Shown: positions 43,818-53,580, counted from the first letter of the stretch. The stretch: DNA of 64,000 nucleotides from Thermomonospora echinospora (GCF_900108175.1 NZ_FNVO01000003.1:310001-374000), one strand, 5' to 3'. Notes: generated by a model not told the origin, from the letters alone. A program made the numbers and translations.

Positions 43818-44197
43818 CGGGCCTGGGGCAAAGGATCCACAAGGATCATGGCGGGGCGGCCACGCCCGGCCCCGGGGAAAGGCAAGCTAGAGCGGACGGC
43901 GACGGGAGCACGGGCGCACTCGGTCCGCGGATCGGTCGCCGTCCGCTCCCGGCCGGCGGCCCTCACGGGCAGTCCCGGGAATCCGGGAGCGGCGATGTTC
44001 GGACATGCCGGGTACGGTGCTGGCAGCAGGCGTGTCCGAAAGAGACACTCGAGACCCGGGGGAAGGGCACGCATGCGCCCAAGGTCGGGCGTCGTAACAT
44101 ATCGGCGCCCCGCGAGCGCCGGTGACGGCGGACGCGGCGGCACCGGGCCGTTCGGCGTCCTTCCAGCGCCGTCGCCGGACTGGCAGGAAGGACACGC
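43818..44197 (+). other. Spacer between lactone oxidase and sepH
   Basis: 380 bases without a supported gene. The visible structure is a 14-bp perfect inverted repeat with a 31-base loop near the left end (listed separately). An overlapping frame running into sepH looks like codon-bias shadow. The sepH Shine-Dalgarno (AGGAAGG) is at the right end. Confidence 0.4.
43890..43948. repeat. 14-bp perfect inverted repeat, 31-base loop
   Basis: gagcggacggcgac (43890-43903) and gtcgccgtccgctc (43935-43948) are exact complements. It could be a terminator for the lactone oxidase gene or an operator or RNA structure in the sepH upstream region. Confidence 0.5.
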
Positions 44198-45715
44198 ATG
44201 CAGGAACTGCGCCTCGTCGCGGTCAGCGAGGACGGTACGTACCTCGTGCTGGCCACCGCGGGCCGAGGCACTCGGTTCACCCTGCCCGTCGACGACCGGC
44301 TGCGCGCCGCGGTCCGTGGGCACTTCTCCCGACTCGGCCAGTTCGAGATCGAAGTGGAGAGTCCCTTGCGCCCCAAGGAGATCCAGGCTCGCATCCGGGC
44401 CGGTGAGACGGCGGAGGAGATCGCCGAGTCCGCCGGCATCCCGGTGGAACGCGTCCGCTGGTTCGAGGGTCCGGTCCTGCAAGAACGCGAGTACATGGCC
44501 CAGCAGGCGCAGCGCGTGCCGGTGCGCCGGCCAGGCGAGTCGGCCCCCGGCCCGCCGCTGGGCGAGCAGGTCGAGGAGCGGCTGAACCGCGGCGGCGTGG
44601 ACCTCGAGGACGTCGAGTGGGACTCCTGGAAGTGCGAGGACAGCAGCTGGCGGATCCGGCTGTCGTTCTTCGACGACGGCCGCCCGCACGCCGCCGAGTG
44701 GCTGTTCGACCCGCGCCGCCGCCACCTGTCCCCGCTGGACGAGGTGGCCGCCCGGCTGTCGGGTCTGGAGTGGGAGGACGGCTCCGGCGACGAGGGCGGC
44801 GACACGGTGACGCCGCTGCTGCCGCGCCGCCCCGCCATGAAGATCGTCCAGGACCCGCGGGACGTTCCGCCCCCGGCCCTGGCGCCCCGGCCCGCCCCGG
44901 CCCCCGGCCCGCGCCGCGAGCACCTCACCGAGCCCGGCCTGGCGGCCGACCCCCGCCAGGCGCCGCGTGAGATGACCGCTGCGGCCCCGCCCGCGCCGGC
45001 CGCCCCGCTGGCTCCGGCGCCGCCCGCCCCGGCGGCCCTCGAACGGCCCGCCGCCGTGCCGCCGCACGAGCCGGCGCCCGCACCGCAGCCGGTCCCCGCC
45101 GCGCCCCGGCCACAGGCCGCCGCGCCGCAAACCGCTGCGCCGCAGGACGGGGAGCCGCCCGCCGACGCCGAGGCGGAGGCCGAGCCCGCCGCACCGCAGA
45201 CCGTCGAGGCCGAGGCCGCCGCGCCACAGACCCCGCCGGTGGAGGAGCCCGAGGCCGGCGATACTGGGGAGACTGGGGAGACCGCCCGACCCACCACCGA
45301 GACCGAGCCTGAGCAGCCCGCCGCCGAGCCCGAGGCTCCCGCACCGGAGCCCGCGTCCGCCACCGAGGCGGAGGCCGAGCCCGCCACACCGCAGACCGCC
45401 GAGGCGAAGCCCGAGCCGGAGCCCGAGCAGCCCGCCGCCTCGCCCGCGGCGGCCGAGCCGCGGCCCCCGGCCCGGCCGGCGCCGCCCAAGCAGCGTCCGC
45501 GCCGGGACAAGGTCCCCGGCCGGCCTGCCGCTCCGGCGGCCGGACCGCCCGTCGGTGAGCCGCCCGCCGCGGCCGCCCGCGACGTCCCGGTGCCCGCCCC
45601 CGCCACGCCCGCGCAGCAGCGGCAGCCCGCCGCGCGCCGTCGCAAGGCCAAGGGCAAGCGCGCCTCGGTGCCGTCCTGGGACGAGATCATGTTCGGCGCC
45701 CGCCGCCCCGACTGA
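44198..45715 (+). CDS. sepH: Septation protein SepH
   Basis: A 505-residue cell-division protein. N-terminal DUF3071 domain (about 1-180) with LRLVAVSEDGTYLVLA and the helix-turn-helix EIQARIRAGETAEEIAESAGIPVERVRWFEGPVL, followed by WDSWKCEDSSWRIRL. The C-terminal 300 residues are Pro/Ala/Glu-rich and disordered, ending in a short basic tail (RRRKAKGKRASVPSWDEIMFG), the conserved C-terminal segment. In Streptomyces SepH binds and stimulates FtsZ assembly (established). The ATG follows AGGAAGG. A terminator hairpin follows. Confidence 0.93.
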   Translation: MQELRLVAVSEDGTYLVLATAGRGTRFTLPVDDRLRAAVRGHFSRLGQFEIEVESPLRPKEIQARIRAGETAEEIAESAGIPVERVRWFEGPVLQEREYMAQQAQRVPVRRPGESAPGPPLGEQVEERLNRGGVDLEDVEWDSWKCEDSSWRIRLSFFDDGRPHAAEWLFDPRRRHLSPLDEVAARLSGLEWEDGSGDEGGDTVTPLLPRRPAMKIVQDPRDVPPPALAPRPAPAPGPRREHLTEPGLAADPRQAPREMTAAAPPAPAAPLAPAPPAPAALERPAAVPPHEPAPAPQPVPAAPRPQAAAPQTAAPQDGEPPADAEAEAEPAAPQTVEAEAAAPQTPPVEEPEAGDTGETGETARPTTETEPEQPAAEPEAPAPEPASATEAEAEPATPQTAEAKPEPEPEQPAASPAAAEPRPPARPAPPKQRPRRDKVPGRPAAPAAGPPVGEPPAAAARDVPVPAPATPAQQRQPAARRRKAKGKRASVPSWDEIMFGARRPD

Positions 45716-45752
45716 AGCGGCCCGCTCACCCGGGCGGGCCGGGGCGCTTTTA
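45716..45752 (+). terminator. Rho-independent terminator after sepH
   Basis: A 7-bp GC stem (45719-45725 with 45734-45740), extended outward by agcg/cgct, followed by a T-run (CGCTTTTA), directly after the sepH stop. The T-run suits plus-strand termination. Confidence 0.65.
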
Positions 45753-47300
45753 GTCCCGGCCGTCCTCCAGGAACGGCGCCACCCAGCCGGGGGTGATGCC
45801 GTGGGCGAACGCGACGGCGTCGTGTTCGCCCATGTCGATGGCCGGATAGCCGCCCTCCCCGGCACCCACGCCCACCGTCAGGGTGGCCAGGCCCAGCCGC
45901 CGCTGGAACAGCGTCTGCCGTAGCCGCCAGGCCACCACCGCCCGGTGCTCGATGACCACCCGGCGGCGGCGCAGCGACCCCGACCGCACGACCAGTCGCG
46001 TCCCGTCGGTGGCGTGCCCAAGCTGACGGTAACGGTCCAGGCCGAGCGGCACCGCCAGCGCCGCCATCAGCAGCGCCGCGTACACCGCCCAGAGCCGTCC
46101 CGCCAGCAGCGCCGGGACGGCCAGCGCGAGCGGCGGCGCGACCGCCCGCACCAGGCGGCGGCCCCGCGCGGCGGGCGGATGCGGGACCAGCGGCCCCGGC
46201 ACCGGGCCGCCCAGCACGCGGGCGGCGACCCGGAACGCCACCGGGCGCGGCGAGGCCGGCAGCAGGCTCCCCCGGTGGGCGGTGTCGTCCAGCCCGGTGA
46301 CCAGGGCGCCGAGGTGAACGACCCCGGCGGCGCGTTCGAAGGGGTTGTCGGCCAGCTCCACCCCGCGGATCCGGCGGCGCTCCAGGGTCACGCTGCGCCG
46401 GGTGATCAGCCCCCGCTCGGCGACCAGCGCGGCGCCGTCGCGGCCGCGGCCGCCGGCCGTGGCACGCAACGTGAAGTCCCAGTTCAACAGGGCGAACACG
46501 ACGACCGAGGCGACCGGCATGGCGGCGACGAAGGCCACCGCCAGGGCCACGAACGCCGGCCGGGGCAGACCGGCCACGTCACCGCCCAGCCGGGCCAGCA
46601 GCGCGCCGTCGATCAGCCCGAGGTCGTCGCCGAGGTTGTACAGCGCCCCCAGCAGGCTGCCCGCCAGCGCGAACGGGGTGAACAGGTAGGCGCCGCTCAG
46701 CGGCGCGAACAGGTACCAGCGGGGCCGCGCCCGGGCCAGGACCACCGGCCCGTCCGGCGCACCGGAGGCCGCGGGCCGCGGCCGGGGGCCGTCCCCGCGC
46801 ATCAGCAGGTCGCGCAGCCGCTCGGCCTCGGCCCGGGACACCGCGTTCAGCTCCCCGTCGCCGCCCTCCGAACCGGCGTCGAACTGCACGATCGCCAGCC
46901 TCAACAGCCGGTGGGTGAGGGGCGCCCTGATGTCCACGCCGCGGATCCGCTCGCGCGGGACGGTCTTCACCGACCGGCCGATCAGCGCCCGGCGCAGCTC
47001 GATCCGGTCATCGTGAACGGTGTAGGTGAAGGTCGCCCATTTGGCCATGTGGAACAGGAACCCGAACCCCAGGCCGACCAGCGCAAAGTAGAAGGCCGTC
47101 GAAAGTCCGTTCACCGCAAGCCCGGCCGCCCCCGCCACCAGCAGTGCCAGCAGCTCGCGGATCGCCCCGGCCACGAAGGTGAGCGGATGCAGCCGCGCCG
47201 CCACCGGCCAGGTCCGCCCGGCCGGTGGCGGCGTACCCGGCGGCGTACCCGGCGGCCGGGCCGCGGCCCGGCCGCCGGTCTTCTCGCCGTGGGAGTTCAT
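45750..47300 (-). CDS. Bacterial PH-domain (YdbT-like) membrane protein
   Basis: A 516-residue protein with repeated hydrophobic pairs and bacterial-PH (bPH2) domains: about 85-165 (FTYTVHDDRIELRRALIGRSVKTVPRERIRGVDI), about 270-330 and about 430-505 (DGTRLVVRSGSLRRRRVVIEHRAVVAWRLRQ). Resembles Bacillus YdbT, which with YdbS protects against some bacteriocins (known pair). Positively charged N terminus with Pro/Gly. The ATG overlaps the preceding YdbS-like gene's stop by 4 bases. Confidence 0.85.
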   Translation of the reverse strand: MNSHGEKTGGRAAARPPGTPPGTPPPAGRTWPVAARLHPLTFVAGAIRELLALLVAGAAGLAVNGLSTAFYFALVGLGFGFLFHMAKWATFTYTVHDDRIELRRALIGRSVKTVPRERIRGVDIRAPLTHRLLRLAIVQFDAGSEGGDGELNAVSRAEAERLRDLLMRGDGPRPRPAASGAPDGPVVLARARPRWYLFAPLSGAYLFTPFALAGSLLGALYNLGDDLGLIDGALLARLGGDVAGLPRPAFVALAVAFVAAMPVASVVVFALLNWDFTLRATAGGRGRDGAALVAERGLITRRSVTLERRRIRGVELADNPFERAAGVVHLGALVTGLDDTAHRGSLLPASPRPVAFRVAARVLGGPVPGPLVPHPPAARGRRLVRAVAPPLALAVPALLAGRLWAVYAALLMAALAVPLGLDRYRQLGHATDGTRLVVRSGSLRRRRVVIEHRAVVAWRLRQTLFQRRLGLATLTVGVGAGEGGYPAIDMGEHDAVAFAHGITPGWVAPFLEDGRD

Positions 47301-47854
47301 GTCGCGTCGTCGCGCAGGTCGTGGGCCCGGCGGGCCAGGTCCTCGGCCAGCCGGGTGGCCACGTCCGCCGGCAGCCCGGCGACCTGGGACGACCCGGCGT
47401 GCGAGGCCGTGTTGATCTCGATGGTGGCCAGCCCGAGCAGCCGTTCGACCAGGCCCTGCTCGGTGTCGACGGTCTGGATCCGGCTGACCGGCACCAGCAG
47501 CCACTCGCGGGCGAACCAGCCGGTGCGGGTGTAGACCACGTCGGCGCTGACCTCCCAGCGGTGCACCCGGTAACGCCAGGCGGGCGCCACCGCCACCATC
47601 AGCACTCCCACCGCCCCCACCAAGACCGGCGGCCACCAGATCCGGTCCGCCGCCCAGCCGGGCACACCCTCCCAGCGGGCCGAGTCCGCCCAGGCGGCGG
47701 CCCCCAGCGTGAGCACGAACGCCAGGCCCCAGCCCAGCAGGTAGTCGATGGCCCACTGCGCGATGGCGCGGGGCGAGACCCGGTGGGCAGGCGGCCGCAG
47801 CCGTGGCGGCGCGCCGCCGTCCGGCCGCCCCTGGGAGTCGCTCACCGCCGCCAC
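47297..47854 (-). CDS. Bacterial PH-domain (YdbS-like) membrane protein
   Basis: A 185-residue protein: two hydrophobic segments (WAIDYLLGWGLAFVLTLGAAAWA; WWPPVLVGAVGVLMVAVAPAW) and one bPH2 domain (about 105-175: RVHRWEVSADVVYTRTGWFAREWLLVPVSRIQTVDTEQG). Upstream partner of the larger PH protein with ATGA overlap. GTG start at 47854, but a GTG three codons further on is equally possible. Divergent from the drrA-like gene across 271 bases. Confidence 0.85.
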   Translation of the reverse strand: MAAVSDSQGRPDGGAPPRLRPPAHRVSPRAIAQWAIDYLLGWGLAFVLTLGAAAWADSARWEGVPGWAADRIWWPPVLVGAVGVLMVAVAPAWRYRVHRWEVSADVVYTRTGWFAREWLLVPVSRIQTVDTEQGLVERLLGLATIEINTASHAGSSQVAGLPADVATRLAEDLARRAHDLRDDAT

Positions 47855-48125
47855 ACCTGGAGTCTAGAACTCCGGCGGCCGACCAGCCTGGTCACCGTCA
47901 CCCGGGAGAAAGACACAGCTGGCCGCCAGGGTGCCGGGCACGTCACCGAGGTTTTGTCAGTGCCTTGTGCGACGGTGGTGCCGGCTGTCAGTGGGCTGGC
48001 AGCTCCGTGACAGGAGCGCCGGAAAAACTGGATGCACCAGCGGGCATGCCCCACATAGCTTGACATGCCGTCCCAGCAAGGCCGTGAGATGTCCTGCGCC
48101 ATCAGCACCCAAGGAGTTTGCGGAC

Positions 48126-49109
48126 ATGACTTTCGCCATCGAAGCCGAAGGCCTGGTGAAGCACTTCGGTGAGACCCGGGCGCTGAACGGCGTCGATCTG
48201 ACCGCCCGCACCGGCAGCGTGCTGGGCGTGCTCGGCCCCAACGGGGCGGGCAAGACCACCAGTGTGCGGGTGCTGGCCACCCTCATCCAGCCAGACGAGG
48301 GCCAGGCCCGGGTCGGCGGGTACGACGTGGTGAAGGACGCCCACCGGGTGCGTCAGCTGATCGGCCTGACCGGGCAGTACGCCGGGGTCGACGAGATGCT
48401 CACCGGCACCGAGAACCTGGTGCTGATCGGCCGCCTGCTGGGCCTGCGGCGCGCGCAGGCCAGGAGCCGCGCCGCCGAGTTGCTGGAGCGCTTCGAGCTG
48501 ACCGACGCCCGCGACCGGGCCGCCAAGACCTACTCGGGGGGCATGCGGCGGCGCCTGGACCTGGCCGCCAGCCTGGTCGGCAGGCCGCAGATCCTGTTCC
48601 TGGACGAGCCGACCACGGGCCTGGACCCGCGCAGCCGGGGCGGGCTGTGGGACATCGTGCGGGGGCTCACCGACGACGGGGTGACCGTCCTGCTGACCAC
48701 GCAGTACCTGGAGGAGGCCGACCAGTTGGCCGACGACATCGTGGTCATCGACCACGGCCGGGTGATCGCCCGCGGCACGCCCGACCAGCTCAAGACGCAG
48801 GCCGGCGGGCAGATGCTGGAGGTCCGGCCGGTCACCGCCGCCGACCACGTGACCGTCGCGCGGATCGTCGGCGAGCTGACCGGTGCCCAGCCCGAGGTCC
48901 GGGACGGCCTGGTGAGCGCGCCGCTGTCGGATCCCGCCGTGATGCCCGCGGTGGTCCGCAGGCTCGACGAGGCCGGGGTGACGGTGGGCGAACTGTCGCT
49001 GCGCAAGTCCAGCCTCGACGAGGTGTTCTTCGCCCTCACCGGCCATCACGCCGAGGAGCAGCAGGAGGCCGAAGACGCGCAGGCGGAGTCGGTCAAGGCC
49101 GGCGTGTGA
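48126..49109 (+). CDS. ABC exporter ATPase, DrrA family
   Basis: A 327-residue ATPase: Walker A GPNGAGKTT (about 38-46), signature YSGGMRRRLDLA, Walker B ILFLDEPTTGLD, and DrrA-type C-terminal extension (ADHVTVARIVGELTGAQ; LRKSSLDEVFFALTGHHAEE). It energises the adjacent ABC-2 permease for export of a drug or lipid-like molecule. AAGGAG precedes the ATG. An upstream TTGACA (about 48060) lacks a matching -10. Next gene starts 40 bases later, so a drrAB-like operon. Confidence 0.92.
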   Translation: MTFAIEAEGLVKHFGETRALNGVDLTARTGSVLGVLGPNGAGKTTSVRVLATLIQPDEGQARVGGYDVVKDAHRVRQLIGLTGQYAGVDEMLTGTENLVLIGRLLGLRRAQARSRAAELLERFELTDARDRAAKTYSGGMRRRLDLAASLVGRPQILFLDEPTTGLDPRSRGGLWDIVRGLTDDGVTVLLTTQYLEEADQLADDIVVIDHGRVIARGTPDQLKTQAGGQMLEVRPVTAADHVTVARIVGELTGAQPEVRDGLVSAPLSDPAVMPAVVRRLDEAGVTVGELSLRKSSLDEVFFALTGHHAEEQQEAEDAQAESVKAGV

Positions 49110-49149
49110 GCCGCCCCGCCGCACGGACCCTTCGAACGGAGCTGATGTC

Positions 49150-49986
49150 ATGACCACCGCGACGACCGCCGCGACCCGTCCCGTCCCGCTCTCCCTGGAC
49201 GGGCGGGTCTCCCCCGGCACCACCGTCCGCAACGTGCTCACCCTGGCGTGGCGGAACCTGGTGCAGATCAAACACAACCCGATGGAGCTGATCGACCTCA
49301 GCATCCAGCCGATCATGTTCGTGCTGCTGTTCGCCTACGTCTTCGGACCGGCGATCGGCGGCACCGTGCAGGACTACCTGCCGATCGTGATCCCGGGCAT
49401 CATCGCGCAGAACGCGCTGTTCGCCACGATGACCACCGGGTTCGGGCTGAACGTGGACGTCACCAAGGGGGTGTTCGACCGGCTGCGCAGCCTGCCGATC
49501 TCCCGGATCGCCCCGCTGTCGGGGCGGATGCTGGCCGACACCGTCAAGCAGGTGTGGTCGATGGCGGTGCTGCTGGTGATCGGCTTCGCGATCGGCTTCC
49601 GGGTCGAGACCGGGCCGCTGCACCTACTGGCGGCGCTGGCGCTGCTGCTGGCGTTCACCGCGCTGTTCGCCTGGGCGTCGGTCTACATCGGCCTGGCGGT
49701 CAGCGAGCCGGAGAAGGTGCAGATCTTCGGGTTCACCATCATCTTCCCGATCACCTTCCTGAGCTCGGCGTTCGTGCCGATCTCCCCGCGCGCCCCCGAG
49801 GTGCTGCAGTTCGTCATGCGCAACAACCCGATGACCCACCTGGTGGAGGCGGTGCGCGGGCTGCTGGTCGGCGACCAGGGCGGCGGCCCGGTGGCCGAGC
49901 ACGCGGCCATCTCGCTGGGCTGGGGCGTGCTGATGGCGGCGATCTTCATCCCGCTGTCCATGCGCGCCTTCAAGCGCCGGATCTGA
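49150..49986 (+). CDS. ABC-2 permease, DrrB family
   Basis: A 278-residue permease with six TM helices and the ABC-2/DrrB signatures: TLAWRNLVQIKHNPMELIDLSIQPIMFVLLFAYVF, IVIPGIIAQNALFATMTTGFGLNVDVTKGVFDRLRSLPI, GFTIIFPITFLSSAFVP and RNNPMTHLVEAVRGLL. Partner of the DrrA-like ATPase. DrrAB systems export anthracyclines and related compounds, or siderophore and lipid products; substrate here unknown. Converges with an AfsR-type regulator gene, 49 bases between. Confidence 0.92.
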   Translation: MTTATTAATRPVPLSLDGRVSPGTTVRNVLTLAWRNLVQIKHNPMELIDLSIQPIMFVLLFAYVFGPAIGGTVQDYLPIVIPGIIAQNALFATMTTGFGLNVDVTKGVFDRLRSLPISRIAPLSGRMLADTVKQVWSMAVLLVIGFAIGFRVETGPLHLLAALALLLAFTALFAWASVYIGLAVSEPEKVQIFGFTIIFPITFLSSAFVPISPRAPEVLQFVMRNNPMTHLVEAVRGLLVGDQGGGPVAEHAAISLGWGVLMAAIFIPLSMRAFKRRI

Positions 49987-50035
49987 GGCGGCACGGCGCC
50001 GTGGGAGTCCAGCGGCCGCCTCCGCCGCGTCCTGG

Positions 50036-53000
50036 TCACAGGACCGGCGGGGGCGGCCGCCGCATGCCGAGGTCGGTCAGGACTCCGTCGAGATCGCGGG
50101 AGCGGCCCCGTTCGTAGGCGGCGGCGAAGGCGTCCCCGCCCAGTTCCTCCCGCAGGGTCTCCTCCAGCCGCACCGCGAACGGCTGTGACAGGTCCCGCAG
50201 GCCGCGTACCGCGTGGCTCATCCCCAGCAGCTCCGCTGCCCGCCTCGGGTCGCCCTCCCGCCATGCCAGCTCCGCCTGACCGGTCAGGACGAGGGCCAGC
50301 ACGGGGTTGTCCATCGAGGTCACCGCGTGCCGCAGCGCCTCCCGCTGCCATCGGCGGGCGCCGGCCAGGTCTCCGGTCTCCGACGCCAGCCGCCCGGTCA
50401 TCCAGGTGACTACCGCGGTGAACTGCGGCGGGCCGGACAGCCCCGCGTCGATCAGGTCCCGGACCCGTTCCAGACTGCGGGCGGCCTCTGCGTACTCGCC
50501 GCGGCGCAGGGAGAACTCGGCCAGGTAGTAGTGCATCCACGCCAGCGTCCGGTCCGAGGCCGTGTGCTCGGCGGCCCGCAGCGACGCCTCCAGCATCCGC
50601 CCGGCCCGGTCCCGCTCGCCCAGCAGGAACAGTTCGCCGGCCAGTTTGGCGGACATGTGCTGCACGGTCTCCTCGGTGACCCCCAGCTCGCGGACCAGGG
50701 TCAGCGCCTCCTCCAGCAGGGACAGCGCCCGGCGGTGGTCGCCGCGCCAGGACAGCACCTCCGCCTGGGCGGTCAGCGTGAACGAGATGCCCCAGCGGTC
50801 CCCGGTCGACCGGAACCCCTCCAGCGCCGTCGCGAAGTCGTCCTCGGCGGGCTCGACCCGGCCGGTGTTGAGGGCGACCTGGCCGTGGACGAAGCGGGCC
50901 ATCGACGCCACCCACGGGTCCGGATCGGTGAACAGCGGCTCGATCCGACGCAGGTCGCGCAGATCGAACCCCTGTGTCACCCCGTCCAGCAGCGGGCCCA
51001 TCAGGCGCAGCACCGGATGCAGCGGCTCGTCATCGAGCCCGGCGCAGATGTCGCGGGACAGCCGCAGCCATCCCTTCATCTCCTCGATCTCGCGTGGCCC
51101 ACCGAAGGCGGACATCGCCGCGAGCACGGCGGCCACCGCGGTGGTCTGGTCGGCGGGCAGGCCCGGCATCGCCAGCACCTCGGGGACGGCGTCACCGGCC
51201 TCGGAGGTGTGCCCGCCCAGCCACCAGTACCAGCCCAGGGAGGCGCACAGCCGCACCGCCAGGGCGGCGTCCCCGGTGGAGATCGTCCAGCGCAGGGCGG
51301 CGTGCAGGTTGTCGTGGTCGGCGGCCAGCCGGGCCAGCCAGTCCACCTGGTCGCTGCGCCGCAGCCGCGGCTCGGCGGTCTCGGCCAGGTCGGCGAAGTA
51401 CTCGGCGTGCGCCCGGCGGTACCGGTCCGCCTCGCCGGACTCGGCCAGACGTTCCAGGCCGTAGGCGCGGATCGTCTCCAGCATCAGGTAACGCGGCGCG
51501 TCGTCCGCCGGCGGGCCCGGGCCGGTCCCCTCGGCGCGCAGCACCACCAGCGACTTGTCGACCAGCGCGCTCAGCACCTCGAAGACGTCGGCGGCGGCCA
51601 GGCCCGCTCCGGCGCAGACGGCCTCGGCCGCCTCCACGGTGGCGCCGCCGGCGAACACCGCCAGCCGCCGCCACAGCGCCCGTTCGGCGTCGTCCAGCAG
51701 TTCCCAGCTCCACTCGACCACCGCCCGCAGCGTCTTGTGCCGGGGCAGCGCCACCCGGCTGCCCGCGGTGAGCAGCCGGAACCGGTCGTCCAGCCGCGCG
51801 GCGAGCTGGTCGGTGGTCAGCGACCGCAGCCGGGCGGCGGCCAGCTCGATCGCCAGCGGCATGCCGTCCAGCGCCCGGCAGATCCGTACGATCCGGGCGA
51901 CGTTGTCGGCGGACACCGTGAAGCCGGGCCGCACCGCGGCGGCGCGGTCGGCGAACAGCCGGACGGCCGGGTAGCCGACCGCCTCGTCGGGGGCGGCGTG
52001 CGGCGGCGGCAGCGGCAGCGGCTCCACCGGCCACAGCGTCTCGCCGGTGATGCCCAGCGGCTCGCGGCTGGTGGCCAGCACCCGGACCCCGGGGCAGTCG
52101 GCCAGCAGCCGGGCCGCCAGCCGCGCGGCGGCGTCCAGCAGGTGCTCGCAGTTGTCCAGCAGCACCAGCAGCCGCTTGCCGCCGAGCGCCGCGCTCAGCC
52201 GGTCCAGCGGGTCGGCGGTCTCCAGCGAGCCCGGCACGCCGCGGGGCGTGATGATCTTCGTCTCCCGCAGGCCCAGGGCGGCCAGCACGGTGTGCGGCAC
52301 CTCGGCGGGGTCGCCGACCGGGGCCAGCTCCACTGCCCACACCCCGTCCGGCAGGGCCGCCAGCAGCCGTTCCCCGCACTCCAGCGACAGCCGGGTCTTG
52401 CCCGCCCCGCCCGGCCCGGTCAGCGTCACCAGCCGGGACTCCCCCAGCAGCTTGACGACCCGCTTCACCTCGTCGTCGCGGCCGATGAAGCTGGTCAGCC
52501 GGGCGCGCAGGTTGCCGCGCGGCGGCCCGTTCCGATCCGGGCCCTGGGACGGCCCGTTCTGATCCGGCACGGCGGCCGGGGCGGCGGGCTGCGTTGCGGC
52601 GTCCGGTACCAGCGGGGGCGATGGGCGCAGCGCGGGATCCTGGCGCAGCACTGACAGGTGGATCGCCTCCAGGTCGGGGGACGGGTCCACGCCCAGGGAG
52701 TCGGCCAGCAGCCGTTTGGTGTCGGTGTAGACGCTCAGGGCCTCGGCCTGCCGGCCTGCCCCGTACAGCGCCCGCATCAGCCGGCCCCGCAGCGTCTCGC
52801 GCAACGGCTCGGCGGCCGTCAGCGCCTGCAGTTCGGGGATCAGCTCGGCGTGGCGGCCGAGCACCAGGTCGGCGTCGATCCGCTCCTCCAGGGCGGCCCG
52901 GCGCAGCCCCTCCAGCCGGGCGACGGGGCCTTCGGCGAACGGCAGCCGGTCCACCTCGGCCAGGGCCGGGCCGCGCCACAGCGCCAGCGCCTCACGCAGC

Positions 53001-53365
53001 CGCGCCGACCGCTGCGCCGGGTCAGGCATGGCGCGGGCCCGGATCACCGCGCTCTCGAACGCGTGCGCGTCCACCGCCTCGCGGGGCAGCTCCAGCCGGT
53101 AGCCGCCGGCGGGCGAGCCGATCAGGTCGCGGCCGACCGCCGCCCGCAGCCGGGACACCAGCGACTGCAGGGCGTTGGAGGCGCCGACCGGGGGCCGGTC
53201 CTCCCACAGGTCGTCGATGAGCCGCCCGGCCGGAACGGTCCGGCCGGCCTCCAGTGCCAGCAGGGTCAGCAGTGCGCGCAGCCGGGCCCCGCTCACACTG
53301 AGCGGGCGGCCGTCCCGGGTCACCTCGACGGGCCCCAGGATCCCGATCCGCACGATGTCAGGCAC
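50036..53365 (-). CDS. AfsR/SARP-type regulator with BTAD, NB-ARC and TPR domains
   Basis: An 1109-residue signal-transduction regulator. Domains: OmpR-type winged helix about 1-95; BTAD about 97-242; Pro/Gln linker; NB-ARC ATPase about 290-550 with Walker A GPGGAGKT (317-324), Walker B LLVLLDNCEHLL and SREPLGITGE; winged-helix spacer; then a long TPR-like helical region (about 660-1109) including RRALSLLEEALTL and ARRWQREALRHAV. GTG start begins VPDIVRIGILGPVEV, the canonical SARP start. Expected to activate secondary-metabolite or export genes after ATP-dependent oligomerisation. It faces the DrrAB-like operon, but no biosynthetic genes are adjacent. Confidence 0.93.
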   Translation of the reverse strand: MPDIVRIGILGPVEVTRDGRPLSVSGARLRALLTLLALEAGRTVPAGRLIDDLWEDRPPVGASNALQSLVSRLRAAVGRDLIGSPAGGYRLELPREAVDAHAFESAVIRARAMPDPAQRSARLREALALWRGPALAEVDRLPFAEGPVARLEGLRRAALEERIDADLVLGRHAELIPELQALTAAEPLRETLRGRLMRALYGAGRQAEALSVYTDTKRLLADSLGVDPSPDLEAIHLSVLRQDPALRPSPPLVPDAATQPAAPAAVPDQNGPSQGPDRNGPPRGNLRARLTSFIGRDDEVKRVVKLLGESRLVTLTGPGGAGKTRLSLECGERLLAALPDGVWAVELAPVGDPAEVPHTVLAALGLRETKIITPRGVPGSLETADPLDRLSAALGGKRLLVLLDNCEHLLDAAARLAARLLADCPGVRVLATSREPLGITGETLWPVEPLPLPPPHAAPDEAVGYPAVRLFADRAAAVRPGFTVSADNVARIVRICRALDGMPLAIELAAARLRSLTTDQLAARLDDRFRLLTAGSRVALPRHKTLRAVVEWSWELLDDAERALWRRLAVFAGGATVEAAEAVCAGAGLAAADVFEVLSALVDKSLVVLRAEGTGPGPPADDAPRYLMLETIRAYGLERLAESGEADRYRRAHAEYFADLAETAEPRLRRSDQVDWLARLAADHDNLHAALRWTISTGDAALAVRLCASLGWYWWLGGHTSEAGDAVPEVLAMPGLPADQTTAVAAVLAAMSAFGGPREIEEMKGWLRLSRDICAGLDDEPLHPVLRLMGPLLDGVTQGFDLRDLRRIEPLFTDPDPWVASMARFVHGQVALNTGRVEPAEDDFATALEGFRSTGDRWGISFTLTAQAEVLSWRGDHRRALSLLEEALTLVRELGVTEETVQHMSAKLAGELFLLGERDRAGRMLEASLRAAEHTASDRTLAWMHYYLAEFSLRRGEYAEAARSLERVRDLIDAGLSGPPQFTAVVTWMTGRLASETGDLAGARRWQREALRHAVTSMDNPVLALVLTGQAELAWREGDPRRAAELLGMSHAVRGLRDLSQPFAVRLEETLREELGGDAFAAAYERGRSRDLDGVLTDLGMRRPPPPVL

Positions 53366-53580
53366 GCGACGATTCTCCCCCGCCGGGCGGACCGCCCGCT
53401 CCGGCCCGTTGGTGAACGGCCGCTCCGTCCCGCAGGGGCCGCCACCGGACGGCCTCCACAGCCGATCCCCCCGGCCGCACCGGTGAACGATCGCGCCCGC
53501 CGGTGGCTCCGGTCCGGGTGCTGGGCGGTCCGCCACCGGGTGACCGCGGCCGCGGACGGAGGAGGGGGTTCGGGCACGAC

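Noticed and set aside
43848-44585. Open frame overlapping the start of sepH
   Set aside because: It shares 390 bases with the well-supported sepH gene, has no ribosome site and reads as biased composition.
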